Of a stretch of DNA of 64,000 bases, positions 9,020 to 18,555 are shown one piece after another. Below the pieces are notes generated by a model. That model made no database searches, had not been told where the DNA came from, and saw only the letters and a list, made by a program, of their open reading frames with translations. The DNA comes from Rhizobium herbae (GTDB taxonomy: Bacteria > Pseudomonadota > Alphaproteobacteria > Rhizobiales > Rhizobiaceae), in the NCBI RefSeq assembly GCF_017873135.1, contig NZ_JAGGJV010000005.1, positions 124,001-188,000 on the forward strand, in the 5' to 3' direction. Position 1 is the stretch's first letter; each line of letters begins with the position of its first letter. Made by a program: the position numbers and the translations under genes.

Positions 9020-9628
9020 ATGTTCGTGACTTCGGCCTACGCCCAGTCAACCACCACCGAAGGCGCAGAGACCCACGACGCCGCTGCCGGCGAGGTCCAC
9101 ACCGAAACCGGTGTAGCCCATGAAGGCGGACATGGCTCGGGAGTGTTCCCGCCCTTCGATACTTCGACATTCGCATCGCAGCTTCTCTGGCTGGCGATTA
9201 CCTTCGGTCTTTTCTACCTTCTGATGTCGAAGGTCGTCATGCCGCGCATCGCCGGCATTCTCGAAACGCGCGGCGATACCATTGCGCGCGATCTCGATGA
9301 TGCCGCCCGTTCGAAGGCAGAGGCGGACGCAGCGATTGCTGCCTATGAACAGGAACTGGCCGCTGCCAAGGCCAAGGGCAACGCGATTGCGTCCACTGCG
9401 CGCGAAGCCGCAAAGGCAAAGGCAACTGCCGACCGTACCGCGGTCGAAGTCAGCCTGAACAACAAGATTTCCGCAGCCGAAGCCCGCATCGCCGACATCA
9501 AGACGAAGGCTCTGGCCGACGTTGGAGCGATTGCCGAGGAAACGGCAACCGCCGTCGTCGAGCAGTTGATCGGCGGCAAGGTATCGAAGGCCGAGATCGC
9601 GTCCGCGGTCAAGGCATCGGCGAAGTAA
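9020..9628 (+). CDS. atpF2: F0F1 ATP synthase subunit b' (peripheral stalk)
   Basis: The 202-residue protein has an acidic and histidine-containing N-terminal extension, one membrane helix ([19 protein letters not shown], about residues 55-75), and a long alanine/lysine/glutamate-rich coiled coil. This is the b' type found with b in photosynthetic bacteria and alphaproteobacteria, forming the stator heterodimer. The ATG at 9020 sits four bases after GGAGGTG; an in-frame upstream ATG at 9002 lacks such a site. Confidence 0.94.
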   Translation: MFVTSAYAQSTTTEGAETHDAAAGEVHTETGVAHEGGHGSGVFPPFDTSTFASQLLWLAITFGLFYLLMSKVVMPRIAGILETRGDTIARDLDDAARSKAEADAAIAAYEQELAAAKAKGNAIASTAREAAKAKATADRTAVEVSLNNKISAAEARIADIKTKALADVGAIAEETATAVVEQLIGGKVSKAEIASAVKASAK

Positions 9629-9638
9629 GGAGAGCATC

Positions 9639-10130
9639 ATGGACATGACCTCACTGGCCACATTCTGGGCCACAGTCGGCTTGGTGCTTTTCCTCGCGCT
9701 GATCGTCTATCTCAAGGTGCCGGGCATGCTGGCGAAGTCGCTCGACGAGCGCGCCGACCGGATCACCAACGAACTCGCCGAAGCCAAGCGCCTGCGCGCC
9801 GAAGCGCAGGGCTTGCTCGTCGAATACCAGAAGAAGCGCAAGGAAGCCGAAACAGAGGCCGCCAATATCGTGGCCGCGGCCGAACGCGAAGCCGAAATGC
9901 TGACGACTGAGGCCAAGCAGAAGACCGACGAATTCGTCGCACGCCGCACCGCCCTGTCGGAACAGAAGATCAAGCAGGCCGAAACCGATGCCATCAATTC
10001 GGTTCGCGCGATCGCCGTCGACATCGCCATTGCGGCGGCCGAAAGCGTTATCACGGCGAAGTCGGATACCGCCACGCAGGCAACCCTGTTCGCCAAGGCC
10101 ATCAGCGATGTGAAGACACGCCTGAACTGA
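9639..10130 (+). CDS. atpF: F0F1 ATP synthase subunit b (peripheral stalk)
   Basis: The 163-residue protein has an N-terminal membrane helix (TFWATVGLVLFLALIVYLKV) and a charged coiled-coil stalk (LDERADRITNELAEAKRLRAEA). It is the last gene of the F0 operon, ten bases after b', with AAGGAGAG as ribosome site. A clear terminator follows at 10157. With b' it links the a-subunit to F1. Confidence 0.95.
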   Translation: MDMTSLATFWATVGLVLFLALIVYLKVPGMLAKSLDERADRITNELAEAKRLRAEAQGLLVEYQKKRKEAETEAANIVAAAEREAEMLTTEAKQKTDEFVARRTALSEQKIKQAETDAINSVRAIAVDIAIAAAESVITAKSDTATQATLFAKAISDVKTRLN

Positions 10131-10156
10131 TCAATTCGGTTCAAAGGGAATGAAAG

Positions 10157-10182
10157 AAGGTCGGCTCGCGCCGGCCTTTTTT
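10157..10182 (+). terminator. Rho-independent terminator of the F0 operon
   Basis: AAGGTCGG (10157-10164) pairs with CCGGCCTT (10171-10178) with one G-T pair, and the stem runs straight into a T-run. Confidence 0.85.
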
Positions 10183-10283
10183 GTTGCGCAATGAAGAGGT
10201 GGCGGCAACGGCTTTTGGATGGCTTTCTGAGCACTCGAATGCAGTTTCCGGTTGATGAGTTTCCACTAAGCCCGAAATCCCGG

Positions 10284-10420
10284 CGTCACCCCCCTCTGTC
10301 GGCGACGCCGACATCTCCCCCTCAAGGGGGGAGATTAGCCGCAATCTTTGGAGCATCTGGGGAAACGAATGATCTCCCCCCTTGAGGGGGAGATGTCACG
10401 AAGTGACAGAGGGGGGTAAG
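10284..10420. repeat. Pair of inverted RIME-like palindromic elements
   Basis: Two copies of a palindromic unit lie head to head at about 10287-10335 and 10371-10418. Each unit has an outer run of C (or G), a small inner hairpin next to CTCTGTC/GACAGAG, and the palindrome ATCTCCCCCTCAAGGGGGGAGAT. The inner hairpins differ in sequence but keep pairing (GTCGGC-GAC-GCCGAC against GTCAC-TTC-GTGAC), which points to selection on structure. This form of intergenic repeat (RIME, rhizobial intergenic mosaic element) is known from Rhizobiaceae. The flanking 10186-10503 stretch has no gene. Confidence 0.85.
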
Positions 10421-10503
10421 TGTCCCCGATCTCGGAAGGGATCAGGCGGAAACCGTTTGAGGATTGCCCACAGACATGTTTGCGATATCAGCAAGACAGT
10501 CAA

Positions 10504-10815
10504 TCAGTTGCCGTTCAATGCTGACGGAGCCATGGTCAGGCAGGCCTGCTCGAATTCGCGCATGGTTTCCGGGCTGTTGTCTTCCGGCAGGACGGCATCG
10601 GTTGCCATGTCCGTCGCGTCATCCACCGTCTGTCCGTCGTAGACGAAGGACTGGATGTAGTAGGCGAGCCCGCCTTTCCACACCTTGCGGCCGTCGATAT
10701 CCTTGCAGGCATAGGCCGTCTGCAGGTCGGACTGCATCGCATCGGCTGTCGGCTGCTCTGCTGCGGATACATCAGCAGTCGCTGTGGCAGCCATCAAGAT
10801 CAGACCAAAGAGCAA
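10504..10815 (-). CDS. Small secreted protein of unknown function
   Basis: The 103-residue product begins with a short hydrophobic segment (LFGLILMAATATADVSA) typical of a cleaved signal peptide, followed by an acidic mature part with two cysteines (YACKD and EQACL) that could form a disulfide. No family is recognised. The start is TTG at 10815, behind AAGGA; an ATG at 10794 would remove part of the signal. It stands alone beside the RIME-like pair. Confidence 0.6.
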   Translation of the reverse strand: MLFGLILMAATATADVSAAEQPTADAMQSDLQTAYACKDIDGRKVWKGGLAYYIQSFVYDGQTVDDATDMATDAVLPEDNSPETMREFEQACLTMAPSALNGN

Positions 10816-11005
10816 GTTTCGATCCTTTCAGGGAATCGCGGGTACATCTGTCATGTGATCCTATAACCCGTCCGCTTTGCCGTTTGTTACCGGGGGCACG
10901 CCAGACAGAAGAAAAACTCCCGCTGTGTCTTCGCTGCCGATACCCTGTCTTGCAAATCGTCAATGCATGGCCGGCCTGCTTGTTCCCGAAAAGTCAAAGC
11001 CGGTT

Positions 11006-11689
11006 TCAGGCGGGCAGTTCCTCTTCCGGCGTTTCCACTCCGTCCTGCCTCAGCGGTCGAAAACTCATGCGGTGCAGCGGGCAGGGGCCGTGGCTGCCGA
11101 TGGCATTGCGATGGCGCTTCGTGGCATATCCGGCATGCACGGCAAAACCATAGGCTGGAAAAACCAGATCGGCGCGGGTCATCATCCGGTCGCGTGCCAC
11201 CTTGGCGACGATCGAGGCCGCCGCGATCGAGAAGGACCGCGCATCGCCCTTGACCACCGCCTTGCCCGGGCAGGCAAGCCCGGGCGGTACGTCGCGGCCA
11301 TCGGCCAGCACCAGCGCCGGACGTAAGGAGAGGCCCAGGACCGCGCGGCGCATGGCATCGAGGCTCGCCTTGCGGATATCCGTGCCATCGATCCTGCCGG
11401 CAGCCGAGGAGGCGATGGAGACGATGGCCGAGGAGAGAATGATCTCGAACAGCACTTCGCGCCTGGCGATCGACAGCTGTTTGCTGTCGTTCAGCCCTTC
11501 CGGAATATTGTCGGGATCGAGAATGACGGCGGCAGCGACAACCGGTCCTGCCAGCGGCCCGCGGCCGGCCTCATCGGTCCCAGCGACCGGCCAGAGCCCA
11601 TCGCGTCTGCCCGCCAGCTCGAAGCTGAAATCGGGGCCTTCGATGGTCTCGAAAAGAAAGGGGGAATCGGGCGGTGTGCGTCGTGACAT
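11006..11689 (-). CDS. rnhB: Ribonuclease HII
   Basis: The 227-residue protein contains the RNase HII signature [19 protein letters not shown], with the first acidic pair (Asp-Glu), the downstream Asp of [12 protein letters not shown], and the [15 protein letters not shown] block. It removes RNA, including single ribonucleotides, from RNA-DNA hybrids. The frame continues upstream to 11779, but [13 protein letters not shown] at 11689 matches the N terminus I recall for rhizobial orthologues. The next minus-strand gene upstream is the radical SAM gene at 11840. Confidence 0.93.
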   Translation of the reverse strand: MSRRTPPDSPFLFETIEGPDFSFELAGRRDGLWPVAGTDEAGRGPLAGPVVAAAVILDPDNIPEGLNDSKQLSIARREVLFEIILSSAIVSIASSAAGRIDGTDIRKASLDAMRRAVLGLSLRPALVLADGRDVPPGLACPGKAVVKGDARSFSIAAASIVAKVARDRMMTRADLVFPAYGFAVHAGYATKRHRNAIGSHGPCPLHRMSFRPLRQDGVETPEEELPA

Positions 11690-11839
11690 GCGGCGAAACT
11701 CGCACACAAGCCCGATTCCCTGCAAGTCCTCCGGCAGTGAGGCGGCTGCCGGAGGATGACCGATCCTGCCTCGGGGCAAGAAACAGCATCGGTATGCGAA
11801 TGTCCGGAAATCGCTCCCGGAAAATCTTTCAGCGCCCGG

Positions 11840-12997
11840 CTAGAGCAACGACAGCTGAACGCCGGTCCCAAGCGGCGGAACGAACAGATCGCAGTTCAGC
11901 GGGCGCTTCCCCACGTTCAGTTCGAGCCGCTTGGCCGCCAGTTCGAAACGCCGGCCGATCTGCCAGGCATAGGGACCGGCGCCCTTCATGCGCTTGCCGA
12001 ACTCGGCATCGTAATCCTTGCCGCCGCGCATCGAGCGCACCAGTGACATGACGTGACGATAGCGGTCCGGATAGTTCCTGAGCAGCCAGTCGCGAAACAG
12101 CGGGCTCACCTCCAGCGGCAGGCGCAGAAGAACGTAGCTTGCCTGGGTGGCGCCGGCGGTCTTGCCGGCATCCAGCACGCGCTCGATCTCGTGGTCGTTG
12201 AGGGCCGGAATGACCGGAGCCATCATCACGGTTGCCGGGATGCCGGCCTCAGACAGCGCCTTGATCGCCTCCAGGCGCTTGGATGGCGTCGAGGCGCGCG
12301 GCTCCATCAGCCGGGCGAGCTTGCGGTTGAGCGTCGTCACCGACAGGCCGACTTTCGCCAGCCCCTTCTCGGCCATCGGCGCCAGGATATCGATGTCGCG
12401 CATGACCATTGCCGATTTGGTGACGATCATCACCGGATGATCGGCGGCCTTCAGTACCTCGAGGATCTGGCGCATGATCCGCCATTCCTTCTCGATCGGC
12501 TGATAGGGGTCGGTGTTGGTGCCGATCGCGATCGGGCGAACCTTGTAGCCGGGCTTTGCCAGTTCGCGCTCCAGAAGCTTGGCGGCGTCCGGCTTGGCAA
12601 ACAGCTTTGCCTCGAAATCGAGCCCCGCCGACAGGCCCATATAGGCGTGGGTCGGCCGGGCAAAGCAGTAGATGCAGCCATGCTCGCATCCACGGTAGGG
12701 ATTGACGGAGCGGTCGAAAGGAATGTCGGGCGAATCGTTACGGCTGATGATCGAGCGGGGCTTTTCAATCTGCACCTCTGTCTTGAAAGCCGGCAGTTCC
12801 TCCAGCGAATTCCAGCCGTCATCTTCCAGCGCGCGCGAAACGGGCTCGAAACGGCCCGACGCATTGATGGCGGCACCCCGGCCGCGCCTCCGGTCGATCT
12901 CGATCCGCAGCCCGGAACCGGCGATCATCGCTTCGGCCATATCTGCCGTATTGGCAGGCGCCAAGGCACCCTGCCTGATGTGAGACAGCTCGTTCAT
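11840..12997 (-). CDS. PA0069-family radical SAM protein (SplB-like)
   Basis: The 385-residue protein carries the radical SAM cluster motif Cys-x3-Cys-x2-Cys as CEHGCIYC (near residue 100) and the following FARPTHAY typical of the PA0069 group, a branch near spore photoproduct lyase. These enzymes bind a 4Fe-4S cluster and S-adenosylmethionine; the substrate of this group is not settled. The ATG at 12997 is preceded by CGGAGAAACCC, a good ribosome site. It may share a transcript with rnhB, 150 bases downstream. Confidence 0.88.
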   Translation of the reverse strand: MNELSHIRQGALAPANTADMAEAMIAGSGLRIEIDRRRGRGAAINASGRFEPVSRALEDDGWNSLEELPAFKTEVQIEKPRSIISRNDSPDIPFDRSVNPYRGCEHGCIYCFARPTHAYMGLSAGLDFEAKLFAKPDAAKLLERELAKPGYKVRPIAIGTNTDPYQPIEKEWRIMRQILEVLKAADHPVMIVTKSAMVMRDIDILAPMAEKGLAKVGLSVTTLNRKLARLMEPRASTPSKRLEAIKALSEAGIPATVMMAPVIPALNDHEIERVLDAGKTAGATQASYVLLRLPLEVSPLFRDWLLRNYPDRYRHVMSLVRSMRGGKDYDAEFGKRMKGAGPYAWQIGRRFELAAKRLELNVGKRPLNCDLFVPPLGTGVQLSLL

Positions 12998-13237
12998 GGG
13001 TTTCTCCGGGGGAATGTCTTTGCAGACGCTCCGATATCCTCTGATTATTTTCCTATCGTGAAAATGAGAACATTGCAAGAACAAAATAGACAAAGTTGCC
13101 GGCCTGTTCTCTTCCGCTTCGCCCAGGCGCGACGATTTTCGGGTTCGTTTGCGCGCGTATTCATCATGAATGAAAAGTTAATTGCCCGGAAACGAAGGGT
13201 TTGTGGAAATTGTGTGTGCGATGCGGTATGGACGGCG

Positions 13238-13780
13238 ATGCTGACGATCATCATGGAAACCCGCAACAATGAAGCTGAACTGGCGCAGACACTGTCGGCG
13301 TTGGTTGCGGGTGCCGTTGAAGGCCTTGTGAGCGACGTGATCATTCTGGATCACGCCTCGCGGGACGGCTCCAGCCGTGTCGCGGATGCGGCGGGTGCCC
13401 GCTTCTGCATCAGCTGGGACATGAAGGACATCGTCCGCTCGGCGCGTGGAGACTGGCTGCTGCTGCTCGAGCCGGGTGCAAGGCCGGCCGGGCGCTGGAT
13501 CGACGACATCGCCGAATACATGTCGCTCAGCAAGGTACCGGCGCGGTTTTCGCCTTCGCGGCTGCATCGGCGGCCGTTCCTGCAACGTGTCGTGAAGCGT
13601 GCCGCGCCGCTGGAGCTCGGGTTTCTCCTGTCGCGGCAGCAGGCAACGGCGATCGCAAAATCGGGCATGCAGCTGAGTGATTTCGCCACGGGCAGGGCAG
13701 TGCGCCGGCTTGGCAGCGAACTGGTGCCTGCCTGGGTTGCGATCGGCAACCGCCCCGCCGCGGACGATACCCACCAATAA
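13238..13780 (+). CDS. Short glycosyltransferase-like protein
   Basis: The 180-residue product looks like the N-terminal half of a GT-A glycosyltransferase: MLTIIMETRNNEAEL, then SDVIILDHASRDGS, then GDWLLLLEPGARP. It lacks the usual downstream acceptor-binding half, so it may be a non-catalytic or small-form relative. Proteins of this kind recur in rhizobia. An in-frame ATG at 13166 would add 24 residues, but neither start has a strong ribosome site. It is divergent from the radical SAM gene and ends in a terminator. Confidence 0.75.
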   Translation: MLTIIMETRNNEAELAQTLSALVAGAVEGLVSDVIILDHASRDGSSRVADAAGARFCISWDMKDIVRSARGDWLLLLEPGARPAGRWIDDIAEYMSLSKVPARFSPSRLHRRPFLQRVVKRAAPLELGFLLSRQQATAIAKSGMQLSDFATGRAVRRLGSELVPAWVAIGNRPAADDTHQ

Positions 13781-13782
13781 AA

Positions 13783-13806
13783 AGACAGGCCCTTTCGGAC
13801 CTGTCT
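13783..13806 (+). terminator. Terminator after the glycosyltransferase-like gene
   Basis: AGACAGG (13783-13789) pairs with CCTGTCT (13800-13806) just after the stop. Flanking A-rich and T-containing sequence makes it a possible two-way terminator between converging genes. Confidence 0.7.
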
Positions 13807-13889
13807 GTACTTCATTGAAAATCGATGTTCAAAAAGGGCTTTCCGCGCGGCCGCGGCCGCGTCGTCGTATCGCTTTGCGGAGCGGATTT

Positions 13890-14870
13890 CTAAAGAATGA
13901 AATCCGCTGCATTCATGCTGGTCACGTTGATCTGGATGTGGAAATCGGATGTTCCGTTTCCGTCGATATCGCCGGATATGATGCCGTTCGAGAAGCGCAG
14001 CTCTCCCGCATGTCCGCTGAAGCCGGCAGAGCCGATGAATGAGAACGCCTGATTTGCGGCGGCCGTGCTGTTTGCGTCGATGGTGGCGAGGTCGACCTTG
14101 TCGCCCTGGCTGCGGCTGAAGTCGATGATGACATCGCGATTGGCGCCGGTGACGCTTTCATTCTTGTTGTTGAAATCGAACTTGTCCGCGCCGCCGTCGC
14201 CGTGCAGTTCGTCGCGCCCTGTGCCGCCGATCAGCCTGTCATTGCCGCCGAGCCCGGAGAGAATATCGTTTCCGCCGCGGCCGTTCAGCGTGTTGACGCC
14301 GTTCGACCCGAGGATGGTGTCGCCGACATTGGTGCCAGCGGCATTCTCGATGCTGACCAGCGTTTCGAAACGGTTGGCCCCTGTCTGGGCAAAACCCTGG
14401 CCGAGATCGATGCCAACGCCTGTGCCGCCGAGCGTGCTGCTGTCGTCGCGCGGCTCATAGCTGATCGTGTCGCTGCCCGAGCCGCCGTTGAACAGGTTCT
14501 GCCAGCCTTCGGAAAAGAAGCTGTCATTTCCGCTGTCGCCGAAATAGTCGCTATGGAAGGTCGATACGGCAATGGTGTCGTTGCCGGCGCCGGCGCGGAT
14601 GGTATCGAAAGCCGAGCCGCTGAAGGCGAAGCCCTGACCGACATAGGTGTCGTCGCCGTCGCCGAGACGAATGTCGTTGCCGCCCTCGAAGGCATTGACG
14701 ACGCCGTCGTCGCCTTTGCCGGCATCGACGAAGTTGGAGCCGCCAAGATCGTCGGAACGGTTGAGATTGATGACGTCGTTGCCGTCCTTGGCGAAAATAT
14801 CGAGAAAGGCGCGGTTGCCCTGGTCGATGCGATCTGCGCCATTGGTGCCGTCGATGCGTATCCGTGCCAT
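13890..14870 (-). CDS. RTX-type calcium-binding protein, probable type I secretion substrate
   Basis: The 326-residue acidic protein has no N-terminal signal peptide. It contains Ca2+-binding nonapeptides in two zones: scattered Gly-Asp rich turns (about residues 25-140) and a tight block GGNDILSGLGGNDRLIGG with GTGRDELHGDGGADKF (about 200-235). The C-terminal part resembles the peptidase-M10/serralysin-like secretion region, ending in NAADFIL. Such proteins leave the cell through an ABC-HlyD-TolC channel; no exporter genes are nearby. The ATG follows a GAGGAGACGG ribosome site. An inverted repeat AGCGGATTTC/GAAATCCGCT at 13881-13908 spans the stop codon. Confidence 0.85.
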   Translation of the reverse strand: MARIRIDGTNGADRIDQGNRAFLDIFAKDGNDVINLNRSDDLGGSNFVDAGKGDDGVVNAFEGGNDIRLGDGDDTYVGQGFAFSGSAFDTIRAGAGNDTIAVSTFHSDYFGDSGNDSFFSEGWQNLFNGGSGSDTISYEPRDDSSTLGGTGVGIDLGQGFAQTGANRFETLVSIENAAGTNVGDTILGSNGVNTLNGRGGNDILSGLGGNDRLIGGTGRDELHGDGGADKFDFNNKNESVTGANRDVIIDFSRSQGDKVDLATIDANSTAAANQAFSFIGSAGFSGHAGELRFSNGIISGDIDGNGTSDFHIQINVTSMNAADFIL

Positions 14871-14979
14871 GTCCGTCTCCTCATCTCGTGTTGTCGATGA
14901 GGACAGTTCTACGATGCAGCGGCATGGCGCGCTGTTCCGGATGGAACAGGGAAGGCAAGGGATTGTTTAAGGGAGCGGA

Positions 14980-15522
14980 CTACCCGCACTTCAGGTGCTC
15001 GTCGAGCCTCGGCATGATCTCGACGAAATTGCAGGGCATGTGCCGATAATCGAGCTGCTGCTTCAGGATGCCGTCCCAGGCATCGCGGCAGGCGCCGGGC
15101 GAGCCGGGAAGCACGAAGATGAAGGTGGCATTGGCGACGCCGCCGGTCGCCCGCGACTGGATCGTCGAGGTGCCGATCTTGTCGTAGGAAATCCGGTGGA
15201 AGACCTCGGAAAAGCCGTCCATGCGCTTCTCGAACAGCGGCTCCAGCGCCTCGGGCGTCACATCGCGGCCGGTGAAGCCCGTCCCGCCGGTGGTGATCAC
15301 CACGTCGATTGCATCGCTGAGCGTCCAGGCCTTCACCTGCGCGGCGATCTCGGCCTTGTCGTCGGGCACGATGGCGCGGGCTTCAAGGCGATGCCCGGCG
15401 TCCTGTATGCGCGCAACCAGCGTGTCGCCCGAACGATCGTCGGCAAGCGTGCGCGTGTCGGAAACGGTGAGGACCGCGATGCCGACGGGAACGAAGGGTC
15501 TTGCTTCCTTAGTCTCGGCCAT
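14980..15522 (-). CDS. moaB: Molybdenum cofactor biosynthesis protein MoaB
   Basis: The 180-residue protein is a MoaB/Mog-type molybdopterin-binding protein: VGIAVLTVSDTR, the TTGGTGFTGRDVTPEA loop, and LPGSPGACRDAW. The fold adenylylates or handles molybdopterin before Mo insertion. The ATG at 15522 lies within the end of ispE (overlap of 14 bases), behind GAGAGGG; an ATG at 15540 is a second option. This indicates a transcript from the TPR gene through ispE to moaB. Confidence 0.93.
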   Translation of the reverse strand: MAETKEARPFVPVGIAVLTVSDTRTLADDRSGDTLVARIQDAGHRLEARAIVPDDKAEIAAQVKAWTLSDAIDVVITTGGTGFTGRDVTPEALEPLFEKRMDGFSEVFHRISYDKIGTSTIQSRATGGVANATFIFVLPGSPGACRDAWDGILKQQLDYRHMPCNFVEIMPRLDEHLKCG

Positions 15523-16441
15523 CGCAATTTCCCTCTCCATTCACACTGTTGCAGGCCAGAACGTACCAGTTCGGGTTTTGTCTTGAAAGAACGGTCGCCG
15601 CCGCGTCTCGCGAATCCGTGTCGGCAAACAGCGCAAAACAGGAGGCACCGGAGCCGGACATCCGGACGAAGGAAGCGCCCGTGTCCATAAGCGCTTTCGA
15701 GACCGCTTCGATTTCCGGCTCCAGCTTGCGGGCAGGCGGTTCGAGATCGTTGCGCAGGCTTTGCAGGGTCGCGATCCAGTCGCTGGCCGATCGTTGGCCC
15801 TGCGGAATGCTCAGAGGCGGATTCGTCTTGCTCGTCAGCATCCGGAAAATGACCGGCGTCGAAACGGCCTTCAGCGGATTGACGATCAGCATCGGGAAAG
15901 ACGGAAACTCGGCAAAACGCTCGATATCCTCACCGATCCCGCGCGCGATCAACGGCCGGCCTTCCAGGCACATGGGGACATCCGCACCGAGTTGCAACGC
16001 TATTTTCTTGAGGCTGTCGATATGAACGGAAGTTCCCCATAGCTCTCGCAATCCGAGAAGCGTTGCTGCCGCATCCGCAGAACCACCGCCGATACCGGAA
16101 GCGACCGGCAGGTTCTTTTCGAGATGTAGATGAACGGGGCCAGCTTCAACACCGCGCTCGGTCAGATACGCCCGCAACAGGTCGCGCGCCTTGAGAACCA
16201 GATTGCCGGCAGCCTCTTCGCCCGTCAGCGGAAGATCCACGGAAAAACGGCCTGAGACGGTAAAGCGGTCTTCCGCCGAAATGGAAAAGCCGATGCGGTC
16301 TCCCGCATCGGCGAATGTCACAAGGCTTTCGAGCAGATGATAGCCGTCCGCCCTCTGGCCGACGACATGCAGGCCCAGATTGATCTTCGCGGGGGCCACT
16401 CGGGTGAGCGCGAAGCCTGGAATTCCTGCATCCGTTGCCAT
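15509..16441 (-). CDS. ispE: 4-diphosphocytidyl-2-C-methyl-D-erythritol kinase
   Basis: The 310-residue GHMP kinase has the N-terminal APAKINLGLHVVGQRADGYH block and the ATP-binding motif LPVASGIGGGSADAAATL. IspE phosphorylates CDP-methylerythritol in the non-mevalonate isoprenoid pathway. The gene starts 12 bases after the stop of the TPR gene and overlaps moaB at its end. The polyprenyl synthase at 18556, which uses products of this pathway, lies on the same strand upstream. Confidence 0.96.
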   Translation of the reverse strand: MATDAGIPGFALTRVAPAKINLGLHVVGQRADGYHLLESLVTFADAGDRIGFSISAEDRFTVSGRFSVDLPLTGEEAAGNLVLKARDLLRAYLTERGVEAGPVHLHLEKNLPVASGIGGGSADAAATLLGLRELWGTSVHIDSLKKIALQLGADVPMCLEGRPLIARGIGEDIERFAEFPSFPMLIVNPLKAVSTPVIFRMLTSKTNPPLSIPQGQRSASDWIATLQSLRNDLEPPARKLEPEIEAVSKALMDTGASFVRMSGSGASCFALFADTDSRDAAATVLSRQNPNWYVLACNSVNGEGNCDGRD

Positions 16442-16453
16442 CTTATGCCGGGA

Positions 16454-18286
16454 TCAGGATTTCTTGTCCGGCACTGTTGCGTCCGGAGTCACCTTCTTCG
16501 GCAGCGCATCGCCCGCTTCGGCGGCAGCCGGGACCTTGGCTTCGACGGGCGGCAGGCCGCTCTCGATCTTCGCCTTGATCTTCGGGATTTCCGCTTCCTC
16601 GGGCTTCAGCGCCAGCGTCTGGTTCCACTGGAACACGGCCTCGAGCTTGCGCCCGACACGCCAGTAGGCGTCACCCAGATGATCGTTGATCGTCGCATCG
16701 CCCGCCATCAGTTCGGCCGCACGTTCCAGTTCGACGACGGCATCGTCGAAGCGGTTCATCCGATAATAGGCCCAGCCGAGCGAATCGACGATGTAGCCGT
16801 CATCCGGCTTCAGATCGACCGCCTTGCGGATCATCCCGAGGCCTTCCTCGAGATTGATGTTCATGTCGACCCAGGAATAGCCGAGATAGTTCAGCACCTG
16901 CGGCTGGTCGGGGTTGAGCTCAAGTGCCTTCTTGAAGTTCGGCTCGGCCTTGTCCCACATCTTCTGGCGTTCATAGGCAATGCCGCGCTGGAAGAAGATC
17001 GTCCAGTCGCTGCGCTGCGGTACAGGACCGATGGCCTCGGCGGCGCGGTCGTAGACCAGGCCCATCTCCTTGTAGTCCTTGGCATCCGAAAGCACGCTGC
17101 CATAGGCGATATAGCTGCGCACATCCTTCGGATCGAGATCGATCAGCGCCTTCAGGTGCTGCTTGGCTTCATCCACCTTGCCGATCGAGGCGAGGCTCAG
17201 GCCAAGCTGCATTTCCGACAGCCGCCGCATCGGCGAATTTTCCGGTACGCTCTGATAGAGCGCGATTGCGCGCTCCGGCTTCTTCAAGTTTTCGGCGATA
17301 CCACCGAGCATGACGAGGATATCGGCGCTTTCCGGATCGAGTGCACGGGCTGTCTGCAGATAGAGCGAGACGATGTCTTCCGCGCCGTCGCGGTTGAGCG
17401 CTGCGCCGATCGAGAAGAGTACGGCGGCGGCACCCTGCGTGGCGCTACGGACCTGCTGCTCCTGCGGCTTGCCCTCTTCGATGCTGGTGCGCAGCGCCTT
17501 CAGTGGCGCATAGTTGTTGATGAAGCCCTCGCCGACGGAAACCGCGTCCAGCGCCTTCTGCCTGTTGCCGTCGCGCGCTTCCAGCTTTGCCAGCGCAACA
17601 ACGGCGCGCATGAACGTATCGGGTGCGGCACTTCCGCCTTCACGGTCGAGAACGGCGTCGTTCAGCTTCGAGCGGGCCGTGGCCTTGTCGCCAGCTGCCA
17701 GCGCGATGGCGCCTTCATGGTAGGACTTGAAGATGCGGAACCATTCCGGCCCTTCCATCGCCTCGATTGCGGCGATCGCGTCCTTCGGCTTGCCTTCGCC
17801 GGCTTTCGCCCAGCCGAGCAGCAGGCCGTTCATCAGCCGGTCGAGATCGTTCGGGCCTTCGTAGTTCAGGATTTTCTCGGCGTGGCGGTATTCCCGCTTG
17901 CGGATCGCCTCGACGGCGCGGGCGATAGTCGTGATCCGCTCGACGGAGCTATCCGACTTCAACTCCTCGGCAATCTTCACGCCGTCGTCGAAATTGCCGT
18001 TCATCAGCAATGTGATCATCAGGCGCTGCTTGACGTCGACATTATCCGGTTCGAATTCGAGAGCCGTCCGGTAGAGCCTGGTCGCCGTATCGAGATCGTG
18101 GTCGACATCGGCGGTTCGCGCGGCGAGAAACGCGCCGGAAAAGCTGTTGACCGAATTCAGGTCGAAAGGCTTGCTTTCCTCCACGGCAGCCTTTTCCTCG
18201 GCAAAGCCCTGGGAAGCGCCGGAAAGAGACGCCAAGGCCAGGAAGGCTGCACCGCTGAGCAGGCGAAGAAGGTGTTTTTGCCGCAT
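16454..18286 (-). CDS. Secreted or periplasmic TPR-repeat protein
   Basis: The 610-residue protein starts with a signal peptide (LLRLLSGAAFLALASLSGASQGFA) and consists largely of tetratricopeptide repeats, clearest in the C-terminal half (WDKAEPNFKKALELNPDQPQVLNYLGYSW and the following two units). It ends in a proline/alanine-rich tail with lysines. TPR scaffolds mediate protein contacts; similar proteins are often placed beside ispE in rhizobia. No enzyme domain is seen. It heads the TPR-ispE-moaB transcript. Confidence 0.85.
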   Translation of the reverse strand: MRQKHLLRLLSGAAFLALASLSGASQGFAEEKAAVEESKPFDLNSVNSFSGAFLAARTADVDHDLDTATRLYRTALEFEPDNVDVKQRLMITLLMNGNFDDGVKIAEELKSDSSVERITTIARAVEAIRKREYRHAEKILNYEGPNDLDRLMNGLLLGWAKAGEGKPKDAIAAIEAMEGPEWFRIFKSYHEGAIALAAGDKATARSKLNDAVLDREGGSAAPDTFMRAVVALAKLEARDGNRQKALDAVSVGEGFINNYAPLKALRTSIEEGKPQEQQVRSATQGAAAVLFSIGAALNRDGAEDIVSLYLQTARALDPESADILVMLGGIAENLKKPERAIALYQSVPENSPMRRLSEMQLGLSLASIGKVDEAKQHLKALIDLDPKDVRSYIAYGSVLSDAKDYKEMGLVYDRAAEAIGPVPQRSDWTIFFQRGIAYERQKMWDKAEPNFKKALELNPDQPQVLNYLGYSWVDMNINLEEGLGMIRKAVDLKPDDGYIVDSLGWAYYRMNRFDDAVVELERAAELMAGDATINDHLGDAYWRVGRKLEAVFQWNQTLALKPEEAEIPKIKAKIESGLPPVEAKVPAAAEAGDALPKKVTPDATVPDKKS

Positions 18287-18555
18287 GACAAGCCTTTCGT
18301 TACGGGCGACGCCCCTTGGCGCCGACGCCGGATTCGCGCGGAATCAGTCCCAAATCAATAACGCATAACCCGGCAAACCGGAATCGGTTTGAGTGCAAGG
18401 CAAAACGCAATTCGACATGTTGCCCTCGACCTTCGCACATTCGATCGGGCGGTTGGCACGGCAACTCCGGTAGCATGGACGGATAGAATGGCTTTTTTGG
18501 CGCAGTGCGGCAAGAAATTCCTCTTGGGACTCCAGCGCGGCAATTGATCGCCGTG

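Noticed and set aside
10191..10430. Short frames across the RIME-like palindromes
   Set aside because: They are translations of the repeat (PSRRHPPLSATPTSPPQGG-like sequence) and occur as spurious genes wherever the repeat is found.
12053..13237. Upstream extension of the glycosyltransferase-like frame through the radical SAM gene
   Set aside because: This part is antisense to the well-supported radical SAM protein; the family-like sequence begins only at 13238 (or 13166).
16337..18361. A long plus-strand frame opposite the TPR and ispE genes
   Set aside because: Low-complexity Arg/Asp/Leu-rich sequence with no family features; the minus strand codes for a signal-peptide TPR protein.
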